Shown: positions 1-9,650, counted from the stretch's first letter. The stretch is DNA of 16,847 bases from Zoogloeaceae bacterium (GCA_031274855.1 JAISPO010000081.1:1-16847), one strand, 5' to 3'. Numbers and translations: made by a program. The notes: generated from the sequence alone by a model not told the origin.

Positions 1-73
1 CAACTTCGTCCGGGGAAAGCTCCAAACGAGCGAGTTGGGCAATGCGGACAACCTCTTGTGGATTCAGGGACAT
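1..73 (-). CDS. gatC: Asp/Glu-tRNA amidotransferase subunit C, N-terminal fragment
   Basis: Reading the minus strand from the ATG at 73-71 gives 24 codons starting MSLNPQEVVRIAQLARLEL, which matches the conserved GatC N-terminus (the R-I-A-x-L-A-R-L-x-L signature). The gene runs off the left edge. GatC is the small subunit of the GatCAB complex, which converts Glu-tRNA(Gln) or Asp-tRNA(Asn) to the amidated form in organisms lacking the direct synthetase. It is divergent from mreB, the usual arrangement in betaproteobacteria (gatCAB facing away from mreBCD). Only about a quarter of the protein is visible, so the call rests on this N-terminal motif and on the neighbourhood. Confidence 0.85.
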   Translation of the reverse strand, partial: MSLNPQEVVRIAQLARLELSPDEV

Positions 74-173
74 AGAGCGTGAATATTCGGATGAAACAAA
101 GCTGTTTAGCGGCGCGTAGGCAGCAGGATGCGGTATCATAAGCCATTTTTGCGCCGACCCCTGCGGGCCGACT

Positions 174-1249
<1,076 letters not shown>

Positions 1250-1275
1250 CCCCCCGTCCGGCTAGCATGACGAAT

Positions 1276-1289
1276 GGCGCATGGGCGCC
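1276..1289 (+). other. Small GC hairpin between mreB and mreC
   Basis: GGCGC (1276-1280) pairs with GCGCC (1285-1289) around a 4-base loop, and GCTA at 1261-1264 can pair further out with TAGC at 1291-1294. No T-run follows, so it is not an intrinsic terminator. It could be a processing or mRNA-stability element that lets mreB exceed mreC, but a chance structure in GC-rich DNA is equally possible. Confidence 0.2.
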
Positions 1290-1317
1290 GTAGCTGTATT
1301 GCCGGGAGTCGCCGCCC

Positions 1318-2235
1318 TTGATTTCCACTGTCGGACATTCACCGCCACCTTTTTTCAAACGGGGTCCCGCGCCGTTCGTCCGGCTGTTTTTCTTCGTTTC
1401 CCTCTCATTCGTCCTGCTGGTGGCCGATTTGCGCTTTCATACGCTGGAAGCGGCGCGGCAGGCCGTCGCCATCGTGTTATGGCCCATGCAGCGGATTGCC
1501 GCCATTCCGGTCGAGATCGGCTTGGACATGCGCGAATATTTCACCAGTCTCTACGCGCTCAAGATCGAGAACGACCGGCTGAGATACCGCGAACTGACAA
1601 CGGCCAACCGCTTGTTGCGTCAAGGTCATCTTGAAGAGGAAAACCACCGCCTGCGTGCCCTGCTCGACATGCGTGAACGTCAAGCTGCCGAAGGGCATGT
1701 GGCTGAAATTCTGTACGCGGCCCGCGACCCATTCACGCGCAAAATCATTATCGACAAGGGCAGCGGTGCCGGTATTGAAGCCGGTCAGCCGGTGATCGAC
1801 GAACTCGGCGTCATCGGTCAGGTGACCCGCACTTACCCGCTCACCAGCGAGGTAACGCTGCTCACCGACAAGAATCAGGCCATTCCGATTGAGGTCCAGC
1901 GCAGCGGCCTGCGCGCGGTGCTGACCGGCGCGGGCGCGGGCGCGATGGAGTTGCGTTTTCTGGCAGCGAATGCCGACGTGCAGACGGGCGACATTCTCGT
2001 GACATCGGGGCTTGATGGCATTTACCTGCCCGGCCTGCCGGTCGCCAAAGTGGTCAATATTGATCGCAACAATTTGTCCGCCTTTGCCCGTATTGATTGC
2101 GCGCCGATTGCCGGCGTCGAACATCATGGCGAGGTATTGATCCTCGGAAAGCGTATCGCGCCGCCGCTGCCGCCAGAAACCGAACCGGTTTTGGCCAAGC
2201 CGGTCAAAAAAACGAAAACGAGGAAAATGCCTTGA
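1318..2235 (+). CDS. mreC: Rod shape-determining protein MreC
   Basis: A 305-residue bitopic inner-membrane protein that activates PBP2-RodA from the periplasm. The start is a TTG: GGGAG at 1304-1308 sits 9 bases upstream and the resulting N-terminus (ISTVGHSPPPFFKRGP) fits beta-proteobacterial MreC; no in-frame ATG occurs before the membrane helix. One transmembrane helix spans about residues 21-39 (VRLFFFVSLSFVLLVAD), followed by a coiled coil at roughly 68-105 rich in E, L and R, then the double beta-barrel region to about 285. The tail is lysine-rich (KPVKKTKTRKMP). The stop codon overlaps the mreD start (TTGA), indicating translational coupling. Confidence 0.95.
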   Translation: MISTVGHSPPPFFKRGPAPFVRLFFFVSLSFVLLVADLRFHTLEAARQAVAIVLWPMQRIAAIPVEIGLDMREYFTSLYALKIENDRLRYRELTTANRLLRQGHLEEENHRLRALLDMRERQAAEGHVAEILYAARDPFTRKIIIDKGSGAGIEAGQPVIDELGVIGQVTRTYPLTSEVTLLTDKNQAIPIEVQRSGLRAVLTGAGAGAMELRFLAANADVQTGDILVTSGLDGIYLPGLPVAKVVNIDRNNLSAFARIDCAPIAGVEHHGEVLILGKRIAPPLPPETEPVLAKPVKKTKTRKMP

Positions 2236-2756
2236 TACAGCCTACCCAGTCGAGCCGCCGCATTCTTCTACCGGTCAAGCCCTGGTTCATTTTCGTGAGC
2301 CTGCTGGCGGCGCTGTTCCTCAATGTGGTGCCGCTGGGCCGCTTTGCCGCCATGCCCGACTGGGTGGCGCTGGTGCTGCTGTTCTGGTGCATCCACCAGC
2401 CGTCCAAGGTCGGCATGTGGACTGCCTTCGTGTTCGGCCTGCTGATGGATGTCGCCGATGCCAGCGTCATGGGTCAGCATACGCTGGCCTATGTGATACT
2501 GGCTTTCGGCGCCGGCGGGCTGTCGCGGCGCATCCTGTGGTTTCCGCTGCTGCAACAGGCCCTGCATGTCCTGCCCATTCTGCTTGGGACTCAAGTCATC
2601 ATGCTGCTGATTCGCCTTGCCGTCGGCGGCGACTTTCCGGGCTTTGTCTGGTTCCTCGGCAGCTTCATCGGGGCCGCGCTCTGGTATCCGCTCACCTACC
2701 TGTTGCTGCTGCCGCAGTTCCGGCCGATGGAACACGACGAAACCCGGCCTATCTGA
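2232..2756 (+). CDS. mreD: Rod shape-determining protein MreD
   Basis: A 174-residue polytopic inner-membrane protein of the elongasome. I chose TTG at 2232: it overlaps the mreC stop by 4 bases, AGGA at 2221-2224 lies 7 bases upstream, and the product begins MIQPTQSSRRILLPVKPWF, with a short basic cytoplasmic end before helix 1. A longer reading from 2097 would only add residues out of frame from inside mreC. About five hydrophobic helices are seen, for example residues 19-36, 44-56 and around 62-80, with LLMDVADASVMGQHTLAY resembling the conserved LDVL-G-LG-HAL region of MreD. The last base of its TGA is the first base of the mrdA ATG. Confidence 0.93.
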   Translation: MIQPTQSSRRILLPVKPWFIFVSLLAALFLNVVPLGRFAAMPDWVALVLLFWCIHQPSKVGMWTAFVFGLLMDVADASVMGQHTLAYVILAFGAGGLSRRILWFPLLQQALHVLPILLGTQVIMLLIRLAVGGDFPGFVWFLGSFIGAALWYPLTYLLLLPQFRPMEHDETRPI

Positions 2757-4660
2757 TGGAATTCAAGGATCCCCAAGAAGGTTTGGAACGCTTCTGGAAG
2801 CGGCTGACCGTTGCCGGCAGCTTTGTGCTGCTTTGCTTCGGTCTCCTGTTCGCGCGCATTTTCTGGTTGCAGGTGATTCAGAACAACTATTACACGACGC
2901 GCGCCGAGGAAAACCGCATTTCGCTGGTGCCCATCCTGCCCAATCGCGGTCTCATTCTGGATCGCAATGGCGTTATTCTGGCCCGCAACTACTCGGCTTA
3001 CACGCTGGAGATCATGCCGGCGAGGATCAGCGGCAATCTGGACGCGGCGATTGATGAACTGGCGACTGTCATCGACATCCAGCCCAAGGATCGCAAGCGT
3101 TTCAGGAAGCTGCTTGAGGAAAGCAAAAATTTCGAGTCCCTGCCGATCCGCACCCGCTTGTCGGATGAGGAAGTCGCCAAATTTATCGCCCAGCGTTACC
3201 GCTTTCCCGGCGTGGACATCAAGGCCCGCCTGTTCCGGCAATATCCGTTCGGCGACTTTGCCTCTCATCTGCTCGGCTATATCGGCCGCGTCACCGACAG
3301 GGATCTCGAACGCATTGCCATTGAGGATCAGGACGCCAATTACCGCGGCACCAATCATTTCGGCAAAACCGGACTTGAACAGCATTATGAATTCGAATTG
3401 CACGGCATCTCCGGTTTCGAGCAGGTGGAAGTCGATGCCGGCGGTCATGCCGTCCGCACCCTGAAGCACACCGCGCCGATTGCCGGTGACAATCTCATTC
3501 TGACGGTCGATGCCAAATTGCAGGAAATCGCCGAGCAGGCTTTCGGCGACCGGCGCGGCGCGCTGGTTGCCATCAATCCGGCCACAGGCGGCATTCTGGC
3601 GCTGGTCTCGATGCCCAACTACGATCCCAATCTGTTCGTCGATGGCATTGGCACTTCGGATTGGGACGCGTACAACAGTTCGCCGGACAAGCCGATGGTC
3701 AATCGCGCCCTGAACGGGACCTATCCACCCGGCTCGACTTTCAAGCCTTACATGGCGCTGGCGGCGCTGACTTACGGCAAGCGGCGGCCCGAACAGGCGA
3801 TTGCCGACCCCGGTTATTTCACGTTCGGCGACTACACCTTCCGCGACGATAAAAAGGGTGGTCACGGCATGGTGAATATGTACACGTCCATCGTCCAGTC
3901 CTGCGACACCTACTACTACATGCTGGCCAACGATCTGGGCATTGACGTTATCGCCAACTTCATGCGCCAGTTCGGCTTCGGCCAGAAGACGGGCATTGAC
4001 CTAGGCGTCGACGGCACCTCCGAATCCGAAGGCGTGCTGCCTTCCCCGGAGTGGAAGAAAAAACGTTTCAGGAAACCGGAACATCAAAAGTGGTATTCCG
4101 GCGAGACCATTTCCATCGGCATCGGTCAGGGCTACAACGCCTACACCCCGATCCAGCTTGCGCAAGCCGTGGCGGGGCTGGCCAATAACGGCGTCATACA
4201 CCGCCCGCATCTGGTGCAAGCCATTGTCGACGCCCGCACCGGCGAGCAAAAGACGCTGGAGATCGCGCCGCCGCGCGCCATTGTGCTCAAGCGGGAACAT
4301 GTCGACATCATCAAACACGCCATGATCGGCGTGAACAAGGAAGGCACCGGCGCGCGCGCCTTTGCCGGCGCGGGTTACGAGGCCGCCGGCAAGACGGGTA
4401 CCGCCCAGGTGTTCTCGCTCAAAGGCGGCCAGTACAAGGAAAACACCGTCAAGGAAGAACTGCGCGACCACGCGCTCTATATCGCTTTCGCGCCAGCGGA
4501 CAAGCCGCTGATTGCGCTGGCCGTGCTGGTCGAGAACGGCGGTTTCGGCGCCCAGACTGCCGCGCCAATTGCCCGTCAAGTGCTCGACTACTATCTGCTC
4601 GGCAAGGCCGCCAACGCGCCTGCGCCTGCGGACAAGAACCCTGGTGAGGAGGCGCGATGA
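2756..4660 (+). CDS. mrdA: Penicillin-binding protein 2, peptidoglycan DD-transpeptidase
   Basis: A 634-residue class B PBP that crosslinks septum-independent (lateral wall) peptidoglycan together with RodA. The ATG at 2756 overlaps the mreD stop by one base; the N-terminus MEFKDPQEGLERFWKRL is cytoplasmic, and one helix follows at about residues 20-42. The pedestal domain includes RGLILDRNG (about 61-70). The transpeptidase domain carries all three motifs: S327-TFK (nucleophile Ser327), S382-CD, and K546-TGT. Length and motif spacing match E. coli PBP2. The end overlaps rodA by 4 bases (ATGA), so synthesis partner and transpeptidase are coupled. Confidence 0.97.
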   Translation: MEFKDPQEGLERFWKRLTVAGSFVLLCFGLLFARIFWLQVIQNNYYTTRAEENRISLVPILPNRGLILDRNGVILARNYSAYTLEIMPARISGNLDAAIDELATVIDIQPKDRKRFRKLLEESKNFESLPIRTRLSDEEVAKFIAQRYRFPGVDIKARLFRQYPFGDFASHLLGYIGRVTDRDLERIAIEDQDANYRGTNHFGKTGLEQHYEFELHGISGFEQVEVDAGGHAVRTLKHTAPIAGDNLILTVDAKLQEIAEQAFGDRRGALVAINPATGGILALVSMPNYDPNLFVDGIGTSDWDAYNSSPDKPMVNRALNGTYPPGSTFKPYMALAALTYGKRRPEQAIADPGYFTFGDYTFRDDKKGGHGMVNMYTSIVQSCDTYYYMLANDLGIDVIANFMRQFGFGQKTGIDLGVDGTSESEGVLPSPEWKKKRFRKPEHQKWYSGETISIGIGQGYNAYTPIQLAQAVAGLANNGVIHRPHLVQAIVDARTGEQKTLEIAPPRAIVLKREHVDIIKHAMIGVNKEGTGARAFAGAGYEAAGKTGTAQVFSLKGGQYKENTVKEELRDHALYIAFAPADKPLIALAVLVENGGFGAQTAAPIARQVLDYYLLGKAANAPAPADKNPGEEAR

Positions 4661-5757
4661 ATCCCGCCTGGAACCCGCGCATCCTCTGGCAACGCTTTGT
4701 CGCGCCAATCGACATTCCGTTGCTGGTGATTGCCGCCATTCTGCTGCTGATCGCTCTGGCGATGGTTGGCAGTGCCTCGCCGGAGCGGATAAATAATCAG
4801 CTCATCAATATTGGCTTTGCTCTGGTGGTCATGCGGATCGTCGCTCAGGTGCCACCGCAACGCTTGATGAATTTGGCGCTGCCCATTTTTATCGTCGGCG
4901 TACTGTTGCTGGTCGGCGTCGCCCTGTTTGGCGATATTTCCAAAGGCGCACGGCGCTGGCTCAATCTCGGCTTCGTGCGCGTCCAGCCATCGGAAATCAT
5001 GAAAATCGCCATGCCGCTGATGCTGGCCTGGTATTTCGAGAAGCGGGAAGCGCGCCTGCGCCTGTCCGACTATCTGGCCGCCGCCATCCTGCTGTTGATA
5101 CCGACGGCGCTGATTGCGCGGCAGCCCGACCTCGGCACGGCCATACTGGTTTTTGCCGCCGGTTTCTATGTCATTTTTCTTGCCGGTCTGCCCTGGAAAA
5201 TCATCGTCGGCACGGCGATCGCGGCAGCCGGCGCGATGCCGCTGGCCTGGGGCATGCTGCACGACTACCAGCGCGCCCGCATTCTGACCCTGCTTGATCC
5301 TCAAACCGATCCGCTCGGCAAAGGCTTTCACATCATCCAGTCCACCATCGCCATCGGATCGGGCGGCATTCTCGGCAAGGGATGGGGGCAAGGCACACAG
5401 GTTCAGTTGGAATTCATTCCCGAGCGTCACACCGATTTCATTTTTTCAGTGTTGTCGGAAGAATTCGGCCTGCTCGGCAACATCGTTCTGCTCGTCATCT
5501 ACGCGCTGCTGATCGGTCGCGGCATGATGATTGCCGCCCAGGCGCCCACCCTGTTTTCCCGTCTGCTGGCCGGTTCGATCACGCTGGTTTTCTTCACCTA
5601 CGCCTTCGTCAACATGGGCATGGTCAGCGGCATCCTGCCTGTGGTCGGCGTGCCGCTGCCTTTCGTCAGCTATGGCGGCACGGCGCTGGTCACTCTGTTC
5701 ATCGGCATCGGCGTTTTGATGTCGATTCACCGTAATCGCATGCTGGTACAAAAATGA
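4657..5757 (+). CDS. rodA: RodA, SEDS-family peptidoglycan glycosyltransferase
   Basis: A 366-residue polytopic membrane enzyme that polymerises lipid II during elongation and works in complex with PBP2, encoded just upstream. The protein has about ten hydrophobic helices. SEDS signatures include SKGARRWLNLGFVRVQPSE (near residues 94-113), the large loop motif FIPERHTDFIF with the probable catalytic Asp260, and the C-terminal LPFVSYGGTAL. Start choice: ATG at 4657 overlaps the mrdA stop and is preceded by a strong GAGGAGG. Size is almost that of E. coli RodA (370). It overlaps rlpA by 4 bases. Confidence 0.97.
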   Translation: MNPAWNPRILWQRFVAPIDIPLLVIAAILLLIALAMVGSASPERINNQLINIGFALVVMRIVAQVPPQRLMNLALPIFIVGVLLLVGVALFGDISKGARRWLNLGFVRVQPSEIMKIAMPLMLAWYFEKREARLRLSDYLAAAILLLIPTALIARQPDLGTAILVFAAGFYVIFLAGLPWKIIVGTAIAAAGAMPLAWGMLHDYQRARILTLLDPQTDPLGKGFHIIQSTIAIGSGGILGKGWGQGTQVQLEFIPERHTDFIFSVLSEEFGLLGNIVLLVIYALLIGRGMMIAAQAPTLFSRLLAGSITLVFFTYAFVNMGMVSGILPVVGVPLPFVSYGGTALVTLFIGIGVLMSIHRNRMLVQK

Positions 5758-6596
5758 ACACTCGAATGTTTTCCGCATTGCTGCTGGCGCTGCTGATCGC
5801 CAGTTGCGGCAGTCCGGCGCCGAAGTCGACACGCGGCGGCTTTTATCAGGATGACGGGCCGAGCGACAGCGTCCCTGCCGATCTCGGCGCGATTCCCGAC
5901 GCAGTGCCGCGCGCGGAACCGCCGCATCGCGCCGCCAACCGGCCTTACTCCGTGCTTGGGCGCGACTATGTACCGCTCAAGCCAAACACGCCTTACCGGG
6001 TCACCGGCGTCGCCAGTTGGTATGGCAAGAAATTTCACGGTCAAAAGACCTCCATCGGGGAAACCTACGACATGTACGCCATGACGGCGGCGCATCCGAC
6101 TTTGTCGATTCCCTCCTACGCGCGCGTCACCAATCAAGCCAACGGCAAATCGGTCATCGTGCGCGTCAATGACCGCGGCCCCTTCCTGCATGGCCGCTTG
6201 ATTGACCTTTCCTATGCCGCCGCTTACAAGCTCGGCTATGTCAACGCCGGTAGCGCGCAAGTCGTCGTGGAAAGCATCCTGCCGGGTTCGACGCTGCCGC
6301 CACCTGTAACAGTAACGGTTGAGAGTGTTGCGCCGCAACCCCTGCCGGAAATTTCCGACACTCAGGGTATTTACCTGCAACTGGGCGCTTTCGGTAACGC
6401 AGATAACGCCGATAACCTGCAACGGCGGCTGGCCCGCGAACTGGGCAGTCTCGGCGACCGTCTCGTGGTTCGTTCCGGCAGCGATGGCGTGTACCGCGTC
6501 CAAATCGGCCCTTGGGCCAGCCACGCCGAAGCGCAGCGGATCGCCGATCAACTGGCAGAACTTCTCGACGCCCGCCCAATCATAGTGCATCGGTAA
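5754..6596 (+). CDS. rlpA: Septal ring lytic transglycosylase RlpA, lipoprotein
   Basis: A 280-residue outer-membrane lipoprotein. The signal peptide ends in LLIASC with lipobox Cys18. A double-psi beta-barrel domain spans about residues 82-175: GVASWYG (85-91), E103 in GETYDMYAMTAAH and D140 in VNDRGPF are the conserved acidic active-site positions of the RlpA family. A SPOR domain fills about 205-280 (GIYLQLGAFGN ... YRVQIGPW), which binds denuded glycan at division sites. Pseudomonas RlpA cleaves glycan lacking stem peptides, and the presence of both acidic residues suggests this one is enzymatic too. The start overlaps the rodA stop (ATGA); no good ribosome binding site is seen, so coupling is likely. 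Confidence 0.94.
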   Translation: MNTRMFSALLLALLIASCGSPAPKSTRGGFYQDDGPSDSVPADLGAIPDAVPRAEPPHRAANRPYSVLGRDYVPLKPNTPYRVTGVASWYGKKFHGQKTSIGETYDMYAMTAAHPTLSIPSYARVTNQANGKSVIVRVNDRGPFLHGRLIDLSYAAAYKLGYVNAGSAQVVVESILPGSTLPPPVTVTVESVAPQPLPEISDTQGIYLQLGAFGNADNADNLQRRLARELGSLGDRLVVRSGSDGVYRVQIGPWASHAEAQRIADQLAELLDARPIIVHR

Positions 6597-6603
6597 GCCC
6601 CTC

Positions 6604-6609
6604 TATAAT
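6604..6609 (+). promoter_or_regulatory. Perfect TATAAT -10 hexamer before dacA
   Basis: The 41-bp gap between rlpA and dacA holds an exact TATAAT at 6604-6609, ending 28 bases before the dacA ATG and leaving room for AAGG at 6627-6630 as ribosome binding site. The -35 position (6580-6586) lies inside the rlpA end and is poor, so an internal promoter is possible but unproven. Confidence 0.4.
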
Positions 6610-6637
6610 TCGCGGTTCGTTCCCTCAAGGCCCCGTC

Positions 6638-7759
6638 ATGCGTATTTTTGTTTTTTTACTCTCCCTGCTCGTCCCCGCTCTGGCCGCCGCCCAGATGCCG
6701 CCCTCTCCCGCCGTCGCCGCCTGGACATGGCTGTTGATCGACCATGCCTCCGGCCAATCGCTTGCCGAGAAGGATGCCGATATCCGCGTCGAACCGGCCT
6801 CGCTGACCAAGCTGATGACCGCCTATCTCGCCTTCGGCGCTTTGCGGCAGGGCAGCATCAAAATGGATCAGGCGGCGTCCGTTTCGGAGAAGGCATGGAA
6901 AACGCAGGGTTCGCGCATGTTCATCGAGCCGAAGAAACGGGTGACTGTGGGCGAGTTGATCCATGGCATGATTATCCAGTCCGGCAACGACGCCAGCGTC
7001 GCGCTGGCCGAAACCATCGCCGGCAGCGAGGAAGCCTTTGTCGAACGCATGAATCTGGAAGCGCGCCGTCTCGGCCTCATCAACACGCATTACATGAACG
7101 CGACCGGCCTGCCCGACCCCGAGCATTACACGACCACGCGCGATCTGGCCCGTCTGACGCAGGCATTGATCCGCGATTTCCCGGACGATTACCCGATTTA
7201 TGCTCAAAAGGAATTTACTTACAACAAAATCACCCAGCCCAACCGTAACCGGCTGCTCTGGCTTGACCCGGCTGTGGATGGCGTCAAGACCGGCCACACC
7301 GCCACCGCCGGTTTCTGCCTGATTGCCTCAGGCAAACGCGGGCCGCGCCGGTTGATTGCCATTGTGCTCGGCGCGGATTCCGACGCCACACGCGCTCGTG
7401 AAGCGCAACGCCTGCTCAATCACGGCTTCCAGAATTTCGAGCCGGTGCGGCTTTACGCCAAGGGTCAGGCGATTTCGCAACTCAAAGTTTTCAAGGGCCG
7501 CAGCGGCAATGTGCCCGTCGGTTTCCTCGATGACCTCATCCTCTCGCTGCCCAAGGGGATGGCTGACAAAATCAAAGTGCAGCTTCTCAGCCAGCAGCCC
7601 CTGCTCGCGCCGATTGAGCAAGGCCAGCAGGTTGCCACCCTCAAGCTGTTTCTCGACGACAAGCCGTTCGACGAGTATCCGGTGGCCGCTCTCGAAGCTG
7701 TCCCCGTGGCCGGTCTTATCGGCCGCGCCTGGGATAGCCTGATGCTTTGGTTCCAGTAA
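6638..7759 (+). CDS. dacA: D-alanyl-D-alanine carboxypeptidase (PBP5/6 type)
   Basis: A 373-residue low-molecular-weight PBP that trims the terminal D-Ala from pentapeptides in the periplasm. Start at 6638 has AAGG 7 bases upstream and gives a clean signal peptide (MRIFVFLLSLLVPALAAAQ); the frame is open further upstream, but that would bury the signal. Active-site motifs are complete: S55-LTK, S115-GN and K217-TG. After the PBP5 C-terminal beta domain (about 270-355), the protein ends with an amphipathic helix (GLIGRAWDSLMLWFQ) that anchors PBP5 proteins to the inner membrane. It sits after rlpA, among wall genes. In many relatives a D-amino-acid aminotransferase gene lies between dacA and ybeD; none is present here. 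Confidence 0.95.
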   Translation: MRIFVFLLSLLVPALAAAQMPPSPAVAAWTWLLIDHASGQSLAEKDADIRVEPASLTKLMTAYLAFGALRQGSIKMDQAASVSEKAWKTQGSRMFIEPKKRVTVGELIHGMIIQSGNDASVALAETIAGSEEAFVERMNLEARRLGLINTHYMNATGLPDPEHYTTTRDLARLTQALIRDFPDDYPIYAQKEFTYNKITQPNRNRLLWLDPAVDGVKTGHTATAGFCLIASGKRGPRRLIAIVLGADSDATRAREAQRLLNHGFQNFEPVRLYAKGQAISQLKVFKGRSGNVPVGFLDDLILSLPKGMADKIKVQLLSQQPLLAPIEQGQQVATLKLFLDDKPFDEYPVAALEAVPVAGLIGRAWDSLMLWFQ

Positions 7760-7777
7760 TCGCCGGTCTCATGCGTC

Positions 7778-8038
7778 ATGGCTGAAACGCTGATCGAATT
7801 CCCCTGCGACTTTCCGGTCAAGGTGATGGGCGCGGCGCAAGACGGCTTCGCGCGAGCCATCGTCGGCGTCGTGCTCAAGCACGCGCCTGATTTCGATCCC
7901 GGCCTGATTGAAATGCGGCCTTCCAGAGCCGGTAACTACCTTTCCCTCACCTGCACGATACGCGCCGTCTCGCAGGCGCAACTCGACGCGCTTTACCGTG
8001 AGTTGACGAGCCATCCGCTCGTCAAAATCGCGCTGTGA
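7778..8038 (+). CDS. ybeD: YbeD/DUF493 family small protein
   Basis: An 86-residue protein matching the YbeD (DUF493) family in size and pattern (MAETLIEFPCDFPVKVMG ... [15 protein letters not shown]). The family has an ACT-like ferredoxin fold; its function is not settled, but the gene is very often found directly before lipB, as here, which has led to suggestions of a regulatory link with lipoate metabolism. ATG at 7778 gives the family N-terminus; another ATG at 7771 is out of register with it. It lies 18 bp after dacA, has little ribosome-binding signal, and overlaps lipB by 4 bases (GTGA). Confidence 0.9.
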   Translation: MAETLIEFPCDFPVKVMGAAQDGFARAIVGVVLKHAPDFDPGLIEMRPSRAGNYLSLTCTIRAVSQAQLDALYRELTSHPLVKIAL

Positions 8039-8631
8039 TTACGCGGCATCTCGCCACTGCCGATTATTTGCGGACATGGCGCGACATGCAGGCCTTCACC
8101 GCCGCGCGCGGCCCGGAGACCGAGGACGAACTCTGGCTCTGCCAGCATCCGCCCACTTTCACGCAGGGGCTGGCCGGCAAGCCTGAACACCTGTTGCGCG
8201 ACATTGGCATCCCCGTCGTCAAAATCGACCGCGGCGGTCAGATCACCTACCACGGCCCGGGCCAGTTGGTCGCCTATCTGCTGCTCGATCTGCGGCGGCG
8301 CAACTACGGCATCAGAACGCTGGTACAGCGCATCGAGCAGGCGATGATCGACCTCTTGGGCGAATACGGCATTACTGGCGCGCGGCGCGCCGGCGCGCCC
8401 GGCGTTTATGTCAATGACGCCAAAATCGCCGCGCTCGGCTTGAGAATCAAAAACGGCTGCTGCTATCACGGCCTGAGCTTCAACGTCGCGATGGACCTGT
8501 CGCCTTTCTCGGCCATCAATCCCTGCGGCTACGCGGATCTGACGGTGACGCAGTTATCCGATCTGTGCGCGGAAAACAGCGTTGATCGCGTTGGCAACAA
8601 ACTGGCCGCCCAACTGGGAAAAAAGCTATGA
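8035..8631 (+). CDS. lipB: Octanoyl-[acyl-carrier-protein]:protein N-octanoyltransferase LipB
   Basis: A 198-residue cytosolic enzyme moving octanoate from ACP to the lipoyl domains of 2-oxoacid dehydrogenases and GcvH, the first step of de novo lipoate assembly. The signature [16 protein letters not shown] begins at R66. The catalytic pair is visible: K130 in [13 protein letters not shown] and C164 in [14 protein letters not shown]. The start is a GTG overlapping the ybeD stop, giving [15 protein letters not shown], a normal LipB N-terminus. The 3' end overlaps lipA by 4 bases, so both enzymes of the pathway are translated together. Confidence 0.96.
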   Translation: MITRHLATADYLRTWRDMQAFTAARGPETEDELWLCQHPPTFTQGLAGKPEHLLRDIGIPVVKIDRGGQITYHGPGQLVAYLLLDLRRRNYGIRTLVQRIEQAMIDLLGEYGITGARRAGAPGVYVNDAKIAALGLRIKNGCCYHGLSFNVAMDLSPFSAINPCGYADLTVTQLSDLCAENSVDRVGNKLAAQLGKKL

Positions 8632-9557
8632 GCGAAAAACAAAAAGGCGAAGCCAAAACCTCGCGCATCCCGATCAAAATCATTCCGGCGGAGCCACTGA
8701 AAAAACCGGCATGGATACGTGTCAAGGCCGGTAACTCGGCAGCGCGTTTCGGCGAAATCAAACAGATTCTGCGCGACCGTCATCTGCATACCGTCTGCGA
8801 GGAAGCCACCTGCCCCAACATCGGCGAATGCTTCGGCAAAGGCACGGCCACTTTCATGATTCTCGGCGACCTATGCACGCGCCGCTGCCCGTTCTGCGAT
8901 GTCGGCCACGGCAAGCCGCTGCCGCCCGATCCCAACGAGCCGCGACAGCTTGCCGAAACCATCGCGGCCATGAAGCTCAAATATGTTGTCATCACCAGCG
9001 TCGACCGTGACGACCTCAAAGACGGCGGCGCAAGCCACTTCGCCGCCTGCATCGCTGAAATTCGCAAGTTGTCGCCCGCCACCCAAATCGAAGTGCTGGT
9101 GCCCGACTTCCGTGGCCGTCTGGAAGCGGCGCTGGACGCCTTCGCGGACAACCTGCCCGACGTGATGAACCACAATCTGGAAACCGTCGCGCGGCTCTAC
9201 AAACAGGCCCGTCCGGGCGCCGACTACGCGCACTCGCTCAAACTCTTGCAGGACTTCAAGGCCCGTCATCCCCAAGTCCCCACCAAATCCGGCCTGATGG
9301 TCGGCCTCGGCGAAGAAGACGAAGAAATCCTGCAAACCCTGCGCGACCTGCGTGTCCACGGCGTGGACATGCTCACCATCGGCCAGTACCTCGCCCCCTC
9401 CAGCCACCACCTGCCGGTGTTGCGCTACGTACACCCCGACACCGTCGCCCTCTACGCCCGCGAAGCCGCCGCGCTCGGCTTCGCCAACACCGCCAGCGCC
9501 CCGCTGGTACGTTCGAGCTACCACGCCGACCAACAAGCGCAGGGCGCAGGGGTTTAG
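8628..9557 (+). CDS. lipA: Lipoyl synthase LipA (radical SAM)
   Basis: A 309-residue iron-sulfur enzyme inserting two sulfurs into protein-bound octanoyl groups. Both cluster motifs are intact: the auxiliary CX4CX5C at C57/C62/C68 and the radical-SAM CX3CX2C at C83/C87/C90. The C-terminal RSSYHAD (R295 onward) supplies the conserved serine ligand of the auxiliary cluster. The ATG overlaps the lipB stop, with GGGA a few bases upstream. It is the last gene of the long plus-strand run; immediately after its TAG the sequence changes to intergenic repeats. The final residues QQAQGAGV resemble other betaproteobacterial LipA ends, so I do not think the repeat altered the protein. Confidence 0.97.
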   Translation: MSEKQKGEAKTSRIPIKIIPAEPLKKPAWIRVKAGNSAARFGEIKQILRDRHLHTVCEEATCPNIGECFGKGTATFMILGDLCTRRCPFCDVGHGKPLPPDPNEPRQLAETIAAMKLKYVVITSVDRDDLKDGGASHFAACIAEIRKLSPATQIEVLVPDFRGRLEAALDAFADNLPDVMNHNLETVARLYKQARPGADYAHSLKLLQDFKARHPQVPTKSGLMVGLGEEDEEILQTLRDLRVHGVDMLTIGQYLAPSSHHLPVLRYVHPDTVALYAREAAALGFANTASAPLVRSSYHADQQAQGAGV

Positions 9558-9558
9558 G

Positions 9559-9598
9559 GTACAGGTTTCAGGGTTCAGTAATCCCCTCGTCATTCCCG
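9559..9598 (+). repeat. Left arm of inverted composite repeat flanking the accessory insert
   Basis: Degenerate 7-bp units of the form GTACAGG / TTTCAGG / GTTCAG end at about 9578 and are followed by TCGTCATTCCCG at 9587-9598. The reverse complement of this block (CGGGAATGACGA, a short variable link, CTGAACCCTG, then CCTGTA units) recurs at 11011-11068 on the other side of the insert. Arms therefore point in opposite directions. No transposase gene is associated. Confidence 0.6.
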
Positions 9599-9610
9599 CC
9601 CTCCCCATCC

Positions 9611-9642
9611 CGTCATTCCCGCGCGTTTCTGGCGGGAATCCA
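9611..9642 (+). repeat. GTCATTCCCGC-type intergenic palindrome
   Basis: ATTCCCGC (9615-9622) pairs perfectly with GCGGGAAT (9632-9639) over a 9-base loop. CGTCATTCCCGC at 9611-9622 is a direct repeat of 9588-9599. The pattern GTCATTCCCGC ... GCGGGAATCCA is a common dispersed intergenic element of many proteobacteria. No T-run follows, so it is not a classical terminator. Confidence 0.65.
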
Positions 9643-9650
9643 AGGACTTT

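Noticed and set aside
2696..3865. A 389-codon open frame on the minus strand opposite mrdA.
   Set aside because: Shadow of a strongly supported PBP2 gene; no recognisable motifs, and it also crosses the mreD-mrdA junction.
6512..6637. Upstream extension of dacA to an ATG at 6512.
   Set aside because: It would overlap the rlpA SPOR domain and place 42 arginine-rich residues before a good signal peptide; ATG 6638 has its own ribosome site.
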